Source: Bacteroidales bacterium
Lineage (GTDB): Bacteria > Bacteroidota > Bacteroidia > Bacteroidales > DYOH01
Length of the DNA stretch: 5,953 nucleotides
Assembly: GCA_030632545.1 (NCBI GenBank)
Contig: DAOVUO010000187.1
Coordinates: 1 to 5,953, forward strand
Reading direction: 5' to 3'
Numbering within the stretch: position 1 is the first letter of the stretch; every line of letters begins with the position of its first letter. This document shows, piece after piece, positions 1 to 4,829 of this stretch. The position numbers and the translations under genes are program-made. The notes beneath the pieces are model-generated. The model did no database searches. It was not told the DNA's origin and was given only the letters and a program-made list of their open reading frames with translations.

Positions 1-37
1 ATACTTCTTTAAATTTTTATAAACTACTGAAATCCAT

Positions 38-119
38 AGATTTACTAAATTCCATTTTATTTACTATGTTGTTTATAACTAGCGAAATACAGTTTTGAAA
101 CAGTAAATTTAGTAAATCT
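38..119. repeat. 14-bp perfect inverted repeat
   Basis: The left arm AGATTTACTAAATT (38-51) is the exact reverse complement of 106-119, with a 54-nt AT-rich spacer. A further TTTACT at 60-65 can also pair with the right arm, so alternative foldings exist. There is no T-run after the right arm, so it does not look like a simple terminator. Confidence 0.7.
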
Positions 120-154
120 TACCGAACCATTGTTTACATAATAACTGTTCGGTA
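120..154. repeat. Hairpin with TACCGAAC arms
   Basis: TACCGAAC at 120-127 pairs exactly with GTTCGGTA at 147-154 across a 19-nt loop. It begins directly after the right arm of the 38-119 inverted repeat. The reverse complement of 132-153 resembles 2292-2313 in another spacer (19 of 22 positions). No poly-T tract follows on either strand, so a role as a terminator is not supported. Confidence 0.65.
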
Positions 155-238
155 TTCTTAGACTGATTAACCTCAGCATTCATGCTGCGAAATATATTCA
201 TATTAAAGGTGTTGCAGTTTTACTCAAAAAACAACAAA

Positions 239-246
239 TAGTTTTG
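239..246 (+). promoter_or_regulatory. Possible -7 promoter element for the DUF6249 gene
   Basis: TAGTTTTG matches the Bacteroidota TAnnTTTG -7 consensus. The nearest upstream TTG (212-214) is about 24 nt away, longer than the usual spacing of about 19-21 nt, and the implied leader would be roughly 135 nt. The motif is weak in a region this AT-rich. Confidence 0.2.
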
Positions 247-336
247 GTTAAAAGTCCATAATTATCAAAACATTATACGTTGGCATAAATTACTATGCTA
301 ATCATTCATAAATATTTTTATCATTTTTTGTAACCA

Positions 337-352
337 AAGCAAAACTTTGCTT
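337..352. promoter_or_regulatory. Palindrome upstream of the DUF6249 gene
   Basis: AAGCAAA (337-343) and TTTGCTT (346-352) form a perfect 7-bp inverted repeat with a 2-nt centre, about 35 nt before the start codon at 387. A CAAAGC word repeats at 335-340 and 355-360. The placement suits a regulator-binding site or a leader hairpin, but no regulator is encoded nearby. Confidence 0.35.
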
Positions 353-386
353 GTCAAAGCTAATGAAAACTAAATTATAAAAAATT

Positions 387-731
387 ATGGAACCAGTAAT
401 TGTATTTTTAAGCTTATTTATTTTGGTCTTTGGAATTAGCTATTTATTTTATACTACCAGAAATAAAGAGCGATTGGCATTAATTGAGCGAGACAAAGAT
501 GTGAGTATTTTTATGAGAGAGCCCTCTAAAAGAGCACCTGCAGCATGGAAAATAGTTTTGCTAGCATTGGGTTTGTTGTCAATTGGTGTTGGCGTAGGGA
601 TTCTTTTAGGAGCAATTTTATCTATGTTTGGTATGGACGAAGAAGTGGCATATCCTGCATCTATTTTTTTAACTGGGGGCACAGGGCTTTTGGTTAGCTT
701 TTTCGTAATAAAAAAACTGGATAACGAGTAA
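387..731 (+). CDS. Small three-helix membrane protein, DUF6249-like
   Basis: This encodes a 114-residue predicted inner-membrane protein of unknown function. The N-terminal helix spans about residues 4-23. It is followed by a charged cytoplasmic-type stretch with the motif RNKERLALIERDKDVSIF at about 25-42, then helices at about 54-79 and 88-108 rich in Gly, Leu and Ile. The helix, R-x-ALIE-x-x-x-D loop, then helix pair arrangement is what I recall of the DUF6249 family common in Bacteroidota. Those genes often sit beside an RNA polymerase sigma factor, but none is present here. The ATG at 387 follows an A/T-rich leader with no Shine-Dalgarno match, which is normal for the group. A terminator at 756-789 suggests a single-gene transcript. 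The coding assignment is secure; the family assignment rests on recalled pattern only. Confidence 0.8.
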   Translation: MEPVIVFLSLFILVFGISYLFYTTRNKERLALIERDKDVSIFMREPSKRAPAAWKIVLLALGLLSIGVGVGILLGAILSMFGMDEEVAYPASIFLTGGTGLLVSFFVIKKLDNE

Positions 732-755
732 CTATAATAATTTTTGAAAGATTTT

Positions 756-789
756 AATAGCGATGGAATTATCTATCGCTATTTTTTTT
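756..789 (+). terminator. Rho-independent terminator after the DUF6249 gene
   Basis: AATAGCGAT (756-764) pairs with ATCGCTATT (775-783), extended inward by G-U and G-C pairs, and the stem runs into eight T residues at 782-789. It lies 25 nt after the stop codon of the 387-731 gene and matches a canonical intrinsic terminator. Confidence 0.85.
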
Positions 790-804
790 AGGTATGTACA
801 AGCC

Positions 805-824
805 TTGCAATTTAAAAATTGCAA
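805..824. repeat. Perfect 20-bp palindrome
   Basis: TTGCAATTT (805-813) and AAATTGCAA (816-824) are exact reverse complements separated by two A residues. There is no T-run on either side, so it is more like a DNA-binding site or cruciform-prone element than a terminator. Confidence 0.6.
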
Positions 825-844
825 TAAAAACTTGATTAACTAAA

Positions 845-852
845 TATTTTTG
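845..852 (+). promoter_or_regulatory. Possible -7 promoter element for the DUF1214/DUF1254 operon
   Basis: TATTTTTG is an exact TAnnTTTG match. A TTG at 819-821 lies about 23 nt upstream, slightly longer than the usual spacing, and it falls inside the 805-824 palindrome. If used, the transcript would have a leader of about 210 nt that includes the 1014-1031 hairpin. The A/T-rich context makes chance occurrence likely. Confidence 0.25.
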
Positions 853-1013
853 TTAGGTTTGTTATTAGTTTGATAACAGTTTACTACAAGAGATTTACAA
901 AGTGAATAAATAAATCGAATAATTATTGAAAGCACTCGTTGAATTTTGTAAGGCTTACGCAGCTAACGTATGAGTAGTAGCAGCGATGCTTAGTAGATTT
1001 GATTATAGAGAAG

Positions 1014-1031
1014 TACGATATGGCTATCGTA
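1014..1031. promoter_or_regulatory. Operator-like hairpin before the DUF1214/DUF1254 operon
   Basis: TACGATA (1014-1020) and TATCGTA (1025-1031) form a perfect 7-bp stem around TGGC, 35 nt before the start codon at 1067. It could be a repressor-binding dyad overlapping the promoter or a leader-mRNA stem. No adjacent regulator gene is present. Confidence 0.4.
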
Positions 1032-1056
1032 TATAAATTTAACAAATTATTTAGAA

Positions 1057-1062
1057 AAGGGG
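1057..1062 (+). promoter_or_regulatory. Shine-Dalgarno-like site for the DUF1214 gene
   Basis: AAGGGG ends four nt before the ATG at 1067. Such a purine-rich, G-containing site is unusual in this window, where the other starts lie behind A/T-rich leaders. It supports the chosen start codon. Confidence 0.5.
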
Positions 1063-1066
1063 TATT

Positions 1067-1651
1067 ATGAAAAAAACATTATTTTATGTATTATCTGGAT
1101 TTTTAGGAATCTTAATTGGTTTCGGAATATTTTATATCCATGTAGAGTATACTTATGAAAATTTAGGGACCAATAATGATATTTGGTCAACTTCAACAAC
1201 AGACGAGGGGCAATCGCAAATGGGAATAAATGCTGTTGCAGTGCATTCAATTTTTCGACAGACCGCAAAACAGGCAATTTCTTTTAATACTATAAGAGAT
1301 TCAGAAGGTAACTTATTAAAATACACAAATCACTATCAAGTTACAGGTCAGAAAATTCCATGTCGATTTTGGAGTATTACATTTTATGGCAGTGATGATC
1401 ATTTGATACCAAATAAACAGAATGTATTTTCTGTAACAGATCAGAATATTGTTTATGAGGAAGATGGTTCATTTATAATTGATATTTCTGAGAATAGACC
1501 AGCAGATGCAAAAAACTGGATTCAGTTAGGCGAGTCTCAAAATGGCGATGATGGTGTACACCCTCTTCTTAGACTCTATGATCCATCTAAAGAGATACGT
1601 GATAATCTTTCAACATTTCCATTACCAAAAATCATCAAGATAAATAAATAA
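1067..1651 (+). CDS. DUF1214 domain protein with N-terminal membrane anchor
   Basis: The 194-residue product has a short basic N-terminus (MKK) and one hydrophobic helix at about residues 5-26, so the rest probably lies outside the cytoplasmic membrane. From about residue 55 it follows the DUF1214 (PF06742) pattern as I know it: a tract with DSEGNLLKYTNHYQV (78-92), the FWSITFYG strand (101-108), an N-rich turn and FSVTDQ (121-126), DGSFIIDIS (133-141), RPADAKNWIQLG (144-155) and the terminal LRLYDPSKEI (168-177). The biochemical function of the family is not established. In many proteins DUF1214 is the C-terminal half of a DUF1254-DUF1214 chain; here it stands alone at close to single-domain length. 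The downstream DUF1254 gene starts 12 nt after the stop, so the two are almost certainly co-transcribed and may form a complex. A Shine-Dalgarno-like AAGGGG supports the start. Confidence 0.8.
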   Translation: MKKTLFYVLSGFLGILIGFGIFYIHVEYTYENLGTNNDIWSTSTTDEGQSQMGINAVAVHSIFRQTAKQAISFNTIRDSEGNLLKYTNHYQVTGQKIPCRFWSITFYGSDDHLIPNKQNVFSVTDQNIVYEEDGSFIIDISENRPADAKNWIQLGESQNGDDGVHPLLRLYDPSKEIRDNLSTFPLPKIIKINK

Positions 1652-1663
1652 ATACGATACAAA

Positions 1664-2218
1664 ATGAAAAATCTAATATACCTTATAATAACCTCCTTTT
1701 TTAGTTTGGTTTCCTACCTTTTTCTTTACTTTTTTGTTGGAAATATCATTTTTGGTATAGCTTACGACCGAGCAAAGGAAAAAAACGATGGAAATGAAAA
1801 TGCAATTTGGCATAATCCTCCTGCTGTACCTGGATATGAGCCTGTTAATCACACTAGTCCTGATATTGTTTATTCTTATAGTCCGGTAATACTTAACGAT
1901 GATATAATTATTGTGGAAGCAGAAGTACCCGAAGATTCGATATCAGCCTACTGGAGTATAAGCTTTTTTCAAGAAAATTCAACTAATTATTATGCATCAA
2001 ATGACCATGGGGAGGGTGGAAAAAAATATAGAAAATATTTTATAGTAGGTCCAAATTCTCCTAAAGATATTGATTTACCAGGGGCAATACGAGTAGAATC
2101 GCCTACAAATAAAAATGCATTGATATTACGTTATATTGCCAAAACTGCCGACTTTATGCCAGAGATTGAGAAAATTAGACAGAAAGTTAAAGTTTATAAG
2201 TACGAAAAAACGAATTAA
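1664..2218 (+). CDS. DUF1254 domain protein with N-terminal membrane anchor
   Basis: The 184-residue product begins with a long hydrophobic helix (about residues 3-30), then an extracytoplasmic-type domain. The DUF1254 (PF06863) pattern is visible: HTSPDIVYSYSPVIL (63-77) corresponds to the family's N-x-D-T-x-Y-S segment, followed by an acidic strand IIIVEAEVPE (81-90), YWSISFFQENSTNYYAS (96-112), YFIVGPNSP (125-133), and IRVESPTNKNALILRYIA (142-159), which matches the family's R-S-P-T-N segment. A basic helix ends the protein. Function is unknown. It is the second gene of a tight operon with the DUF1214 gene (12-nt gap, second cistron without a clear Shine-Dalgarno). Relative to fused family members, the domain order is reversed. 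A strong terminator at 2243-2283 follows. The family call is from recalled motifs. Confidence 0.78.
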   Translation: MKNLIYLIITSFFSLVSYLFLYFFVGNIIFGIAYDRAKEKNDGNENAIWHNPPAVPGYEPVNHTSPDIVYSYSPVILNDDIIIVEAEVPEDSISAYWSISFFQENSTNYYASNDHGEGGKKYRKYFIVGPNSPKDIDLPGAIRVESPTNKNALILRYIAKTADFMPEIEKIRQKVKVYKYEKTN

Positions 2219-2242
2219 GTAGATAAAGTTTGAGTTATAAAC

Positions 2243-2283
2243 AAAAAGCATCAGTTGTTAATTTAAGAACTGATGCTTTTTTT
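2243..2283. terminator. Bidirectional intrinsic terminator between convergent genes
   Basis: A GCATCAGTT stem (2248-2256) pairs with AACTGATGC (2268-2276) around an 11-nt loop, flanked by A5 on the left and T7 on the right. It therefore reads as a terminator on both strands. It sits 25 nt after the DUF1254 stop and about 145 nt beyond the stop of the convergent transporter gene. Confidence 0.88.
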
Positions 2284-2297
2284 GTGCTTAAACCGAA

Positions 2298-2342
2298 CTG
2301 TTAGCATGTAAACGAAATTATATTTTCGTAATATGCTAACGG
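2298..2342. repeat. Long hairpin in the convergent spacer
   Basis: GTTAGCAT (2300-2307) pairs with ATGCTAAC (2333-2340), extended outward by a G-U and a C-G pair (2298-2299 with 2341-2342). After an internal loop, ACGAAA (2312-2317) pairs with TTTCGT (2324-2329). No T-run follows in either direction, so it is not a standard terminator. It could protect the 3' end of the transporter mRNA or be a dispersed element. Its left part matches the spacer sequence at 132-153. Confidence 0.55.
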
Positions 2343-2427
2343 AACAGCATTATATACACGTATCTATACCTTTCTGAAAAATTGTATTAGTATCTGGCCA
2401 CTCGCAACAATTAAGCAAATTTTATAT

Positions 2428-3960
2428 TTATTTAATTTTCTTAATTATCAACTTATCGTAAAACAGAATTAAGATTGCCGAAACAAGCGCAATTATTGCA
2501 AATGTTAGCCACATTAAATCTGGACGTTGCATATCGCGTGCAAATGCTGCGTATAGTTGCCCCGAAAGTATACCTCCAAAGAGATTGCCAAGTGCAACAC
2601 ACCAATAGAAATAACCCATATATAGAGCAACTTTCTCTGGAGGAGCAATTTTGCCAGTATATTCTTTTGATTTTGGCGAAGCCATCATTTCGCCAAACGA
2701 AAAGACTAAAATTCCTGCAACAGTAATCCAACCAGCAGTTCCAAAAATTAGAATTGAAAATGACACTACCGTAATCATAGTTCCCCAAAAGATAGTAGTA
2801 AAAGGTTTTAGTCGAGTAACAAGATATGAAATTGCCACCTGAAAGAAAATAATTGCACCCGCATTAAGGTTAATTAAATACTCTGGATTAATTTGTCCAG
2901 GTACAGCCATCGAGTTTGAGAATGAAGCGAATAACTCGTTTGATAAACCAAAGAAATTAAAAAACGAGCTAATAGACATCATTAAATCGGATGTATCAAC
3001 AAAGTCGCGAATGTATAAAGGAAGTGTGTAAAATATTTGATTAAAAGAAGTCCAAAAACCAGACATTAAAAGTAGAAAAAGTCCAAATCTCCAGTCACCA
3101 AGTTTCATTTTTGAAGTAATCCAAGAAGTAGCATTGGACATATTCATTTTATTTAAAACTAAATCGTAAATTACATTTACAATAATCCATCCTAAAGAAA
3201 TATAAATTATTTGAACCCAAGTTACTGTATTATCTGCAGTGAATTTTGAACCCATTACCAGAATTACTAATAAGCCAAAAACAAAAAGAAAAAGGCGACC
3301 ATTACCAAGTACTTCAACCATATCTGTCATAACTTTTTTAAGAGAGCGTGGATTTGCAGATGATGCCTCAGAAGTGGGCTCTTTATAAAATAAAGTTACA
3401 AAAATAAAATTGATTGCAATCCAACCAGCAGAGGCAATAAAAACATAGTCCCAACTAATTGAACGAACTATACCAGCAACAATAGGTCCAATAAACCCAC
3501 CAATATTTACCATCATATAAAAAATTCCAAAAGCCATAGAGGAGCTCTTTTCATTAGTAACTTTTGCTATTGTTCCAATAATAACAGGCTTAAACATTGA
3601 AGCACCAATTGCAACCATCATAAAAGCAAGGAAAAATGCTGGAAATGTTTTAAATACGCCGAGAAAAAAATACGCTGGAACAAGAACTACAAAAGAGGCA
3701 AATAACATTTTTTTAAATCCGTATCTATCTGCTAATGCTCCAGAAACAACAGGAAATAAATACAAAAAGAAAGTAACCACGCCTTGCAAAACACCTCTAT
3801 CTTCATCAGAAAAGCCTAAGCCACCATCGGAAATTGACCCAGTAATATAAAGAGATGAAACGGCAAAGAAACCGTACCAAGCCATGCGCTCAAAGATTTC
3901 CATAGTATTGGCTATCCAAAACGTTTGTGGAAAATCCTTTAATTTAATATTTGCTTTCAT
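2428..3960 (-). CDS. POT/PTR2-family proton-coupled oligopeptide transporter (MFS)
   Basis: This is a 510-residue inner-membrane protein of the major facilitator superfamily, probably a proton-dependent oligopeptide symporter. The first helix carries a variant of the POT proton-coupling motif, E21-x-x-E24-R25-M-A-W-Y29-G30. The loop after helix 2 has the MFS motif GALADRYGFKK (74-84). Helix 4 has a KP pair (124-125), and FYMMVNIGGFIGP (147-159) matches the PTR2 signature region. An FW-x-x-F-N-Q segment (302-308) fits POT helix 7, and G423-E424-x-x-x-SP (428-429) fits helix 10. Two additional hydrophobic segments at about 222-240 and 248-268 between the six-helix halves suggest the 14-helix layout of bacterial POTs. 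The length is typical. The substrate cannot be read from the sequence; peptides are the default, and other POT-like substrates are possible. It appears monocistronic, divergent from the STAS-like gene. The start ATG lies behind an A/T-rich leader. Confidence 0.85.
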   Translation of the reverse strand: MKANIKLKDFPQTFWIANTMEIFERMAWYGFFAVSSLYITGSISDGGLGFSDEDRGVLQGVVTFFLYLFPVVSGALADRYGFKKMLFASFVVLVPAYFFLGVFKTFPAFFLAFMMVAIGASMFKPVIIGTIAKVTNEKSSSMAFGIFYMMVNIGGFIGPIVAGIVRSISWDYVFIASAGWIAINFIFVTLFYKEPTSEASSANPRSLKKVMTDMVEVLGNGRLFLFVFGLLVILVMGSKFTADNTVTWVQIIYISLGWIIVNVIYDLVLNKMNMSNATSWITSKMKLGDWRFGLFLLLMSGFWTSFNQIFYTLPLYIRDFVDTSDLMMSISSFFNFFGLSNELFASFSNSMAVPGQINPEYLINLNAGAIIFFQVAISYLVTRLKPFTTIFWGTMITVVSFSILIFGTAGWITVAGILVFSFGEMMASPKSKEYTGKIAPPEKVALYMGYFYWCVALGNLFGGILSGQLYAAFARDMQRPDLMWLTFAIIALVSAILILFYDKLIIKKIK

Positions 3961-4082
3961 AAATTCTTAAAATAAGTCTGTGTACAAAATTTACACTAAT
4001 AAGTATTGTTATCTGGGGCTAAAGTTAGTAAGCGATTTTGAAGTAGCAAACTTCCTACAATGAAAATATGTAAATTATAAAA

Positions 4083-4188
4083 ACAAGTCACAGGGTGACT
4101 GCATTAAAAAAGTGCTGCAAATTATATATAATTGCCGCACTTCAGAATAACAAGTCCAGAAGTTGAAAGTGAAAAGTTTAAAGACAAG
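4083..4188. repeat. Repeat module, left copy
   Basis: This stretch holds ACAAGTCACAGGGTGACT (4083-4100), a second ACAAGTC (4150-4156), and CAGAAGTTGAAAGT (4157-4170). The last leads into heptamers AGTTGAA, AGTGAAA, AGTTTAA, AGACAAG (4161-4188). The same two words recur in the same order after the STAS-like gene at 4685-4702 (16 of 18 identical) and 4709-4722 (14 of 14). Confidence 0.55.
4106..4142 (-). terminator. Terminator-like hairpin without an adjacent minus-strand gene
   Basis: Read on the minus strand, AAGTGC (4142-4137) pairs with GCACTT (4115-4110), continued past one mismatch by a GGCAATT/AATTTGC-type stem with a bulge. It ends in six U residues (4111-4106). No minus-strand gene ends immediately upstream of it. 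It would stop antisense transcription coming from the STAS-like gene, or act as an attenuator if the transporter promoter lies further right. Confidence 0.5.
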
Positions 4189-4269
4189 GCCAATACTAAA
4201 CTTGCAAAAATCACATTCGGATTCAATAAATTCAATATTTTTTGTATATTGTAAAATAAACTATTAGAT

Positions 4270-4635
4270 ATGAGCGACAGAGTAAAATGGATTGAACACA
4301 AAGGAAAACAAATAATTTTTTTAGATTACACTAAATTAAATCCCCGCGATGGCGAATCTTTTATAGATGTACTAGACGAGGCCAAAGAATTTGTACTGGC
4401 TGCCGGCAATAATCTGCTTGTGCTAGTTGATATACGTAATTCGTATGGCGATTCTAAAATAACTAAAAGGTTGAAACAAGATGGAAAATTAGAAAAACCT
4501 CAAATAAAAAAAGAAGCCGTTGTTGGTATTTCGGGGGCAAAAGAAATTTTGCTAAAAGGAATTAATTTGTTCTCAAATATTGGCATCACACCTTTTAAAG
4601 ATTTAGAAGAAGCAAAAGACTGGCTTGTTAAATAA
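4270..4635 (+). CDS. SpoIIAA-like / STAS-fold small protein
   Basis: The 121-residue soluble protein has no signal peptide or membrane helix. The pattern is that of a SpoIIAA-like (PF11964) or STAS-fold protein: strand VKWIEHKGKQIIFLDY (5-20), a helix FIDVLDEAKEFVLAAG (31-46), the core strand NLLVLVDIRN (48-57), a polar loop and helix (58-82), strand AVVGISG (83-89), helix EILLKGINLFSNIG (92-105), and the C-terminal PFKDLEEAKDWLV (108-120), typical of the SpoIIAA-like group. Family members are proposed to bind lipids or act as regulatory partners, but no target is known here. No anti-sigma factor, kinase or transporter partner is encoded next to it, and the Ser phosphorylated in true anti-anti-sigma factors cannot be assigned with confidence (S58 is the nearest candidate). 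The gene stands alone between two repeat modules. Confidence 0.7.
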   Translation: MSDRVKWIEHKGKQIIFLDYTKLNPRDGESFIDVLDEAKEFVLAAGNNLLVLVDIRNSYGDSKITKRLKQDGKLEKPQIKKEAVVGISGAKEILLKGINLFSNIGITPFKDLEEAKDWLVK

Positions 4636-4640
4636 CAATA

Positions 4641-4668
4641 AGTTATAAGTTTTGAGTTTTGAGTTGGC
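4641..4668. repeat. Degenerate 7-bp tandem tract A
   Basis: Immediately after the STAS-like gene the sequence reads as heptamers AGTTATA, AGTTTTG, AGTTTTG, AGTTGGC. It is followed by GCTGTCGCAAAAGTAA (4667-4682), a word that returns with one A deleted at 4761-4775 after tract B. Confidence 0.65.
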
Positions 4669-4684
4669 TGTCGCAAAAGTAACA

Positions 4685-4722
4685 ACAAGTCACGGGGTGA
4701 GTATTATACAGAAGTTGAAAGT
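4685..4722. repeat. Repeat module, right copy
   Basis: ACAAGTCACGGGGTGAGT (4685-4702) and CAGAAGTTGAAAGT (4709-4722) repeat, in the same order and orientation, the words at 4083-4100 and 4157-4170 on the other side of the STAS-like gene. The right copy lacks the 37-nt hairpin found between the words in the left copy. Confidence 0.55.
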
Positions 4723-4768
4723 TTGACTCGGGACTGGTTGCTGGTTACACGTTACTGGTTGCTGTCGC
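4713..4768. repeat. Degenerate 7-bp tandem tract B
   Basis: Eight consecutive heptamers can be laid out from 4713: AGTTGAA, AGTTTGA, CTCGGGA, CTGGTTG, CTGGTTA, CACGTTA, CTGGTTG, CTGTCGC. ACTGGTTGCTG occurs twice exactly (4733-4743 and 4754-4764). There is no open reading frame of note across it. Confidence 0.65.
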
Positions 4769-4773
4769 AAAGT

Positions 4774-4803
4774 AAAAAAAGGTGATCCATACGGAACACC
4801 TTT
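4774..4803 (-). terminator. Intrinsic terminator of the helical-protein gene
   Basis: On the minus strand AAAGGTG pairs with CACCTTT, with an inner TCC/GGA pair set past one A-A mismatch and a four-base loop. The stem runs into T residues ending at 4774. It begins 27 nt beyond the stop codon of the 4830-5516 gene. Confidence 0.8.
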
Positions 4804-4829
4804 AATTATGAAAAAAATTAATGTATTTA

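Larger units (their letters stand above)
1..386. other. Non-coding region rich in inverted repeats
   Basis: No credible gene is seen here on either strand. The region is very AT-rich and carries, in order, a 14-bp inverted repeat with arms at 38-51 and 106-119, a hairpin with 8-bp arms at 120-127 and 147-154, a short palindrome at 174-187, and a palindrome at 337-352 just before the DUF6249 gene. A weak promoter-like motif, TAGTTTTG, lies at 239-246. The left edge may contain the tail of a spacer belonging to a gene outside the window. Confidence 0.6.
732..1066. other. Spacer before the DUF1214/DUF1254 operon
   Basis: No gene is seen in this 335-nt spacer. It holds the terminator of the preceding gene (756-789), a perfect 20-bp palindrome (805-824), a possible -7 motif TATTTTTG (845-852), a more GC-containing stretch at about 950-1000 with short inverted repeats, and an operator-like hairpin at 1014-1031 shortly before the next start codon. 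Confidence 0.6.
3961..4269. other. Divergent spacer with hairpins and repeat module
   Basis: No gene is seen. The spacer separates the divergent transporter and STAS-like genes. It contains a small GTCAC/GTGAC dyad (4086-4100), a terminator-like hairpin on the minus strand (4106-4142), and a repeat module with a 7-bp-period tract (4161-4188). No convincing -33/-7 promoter pair was found for either gene; the best transporter-side sequence, TAAATTTTG, has one extra base relative to TAnnTTTG. Confidence 0.55.

Noticed and set aside
449..682. Minus-strand open frame of 77 codons inside the DUF6249 gene
   Set aside because: It is fully antisense to a convincing membrane-protein gene and its product has low-complexity, non-protein-like composition.
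940..1066. Possible tRNA or known riboswitch
   Set aside because: No cloverleaf with T-arm GTTCRA motif and no riboswitch core that I recognise; only short dyads are visible.
1065..1277. Minus-strand open frame of 70 codons over the DUF1214 gene start
   Set aside because: It is antisense to the domain-bearing gene and shows no family pattern.
2453..2842. Several open frames on both strands within the transporter gene (2453-2788 minus, 2475-2726 plus, 2651-2842 plus)
   Set aside because: All overlap the 510-residue transporter frame, which continues through its last conserved helices. The alternatives are rich in Cys, Trp or Gln in a random manner.
3985..3995. Promoter -7 candidate for the transporter (TAAATTTTG on the minus strand)
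   Set aside because: It has one base too many to match TAnnTTTG and no TTTG at a suitable upstream distance.
4500..4688. Minus-strand open frame over the 3' part of the STAS-like gene
   Set aside because: It is antisense to a better-supported gene and runs into the repeat tracts with no family pattern.
4083..4722. Possible insertion sequence around the STAS-like gene
   Set aside because: There is no transposase, the flanking words are direct rather than inverted, and no target-site duplication was seen.
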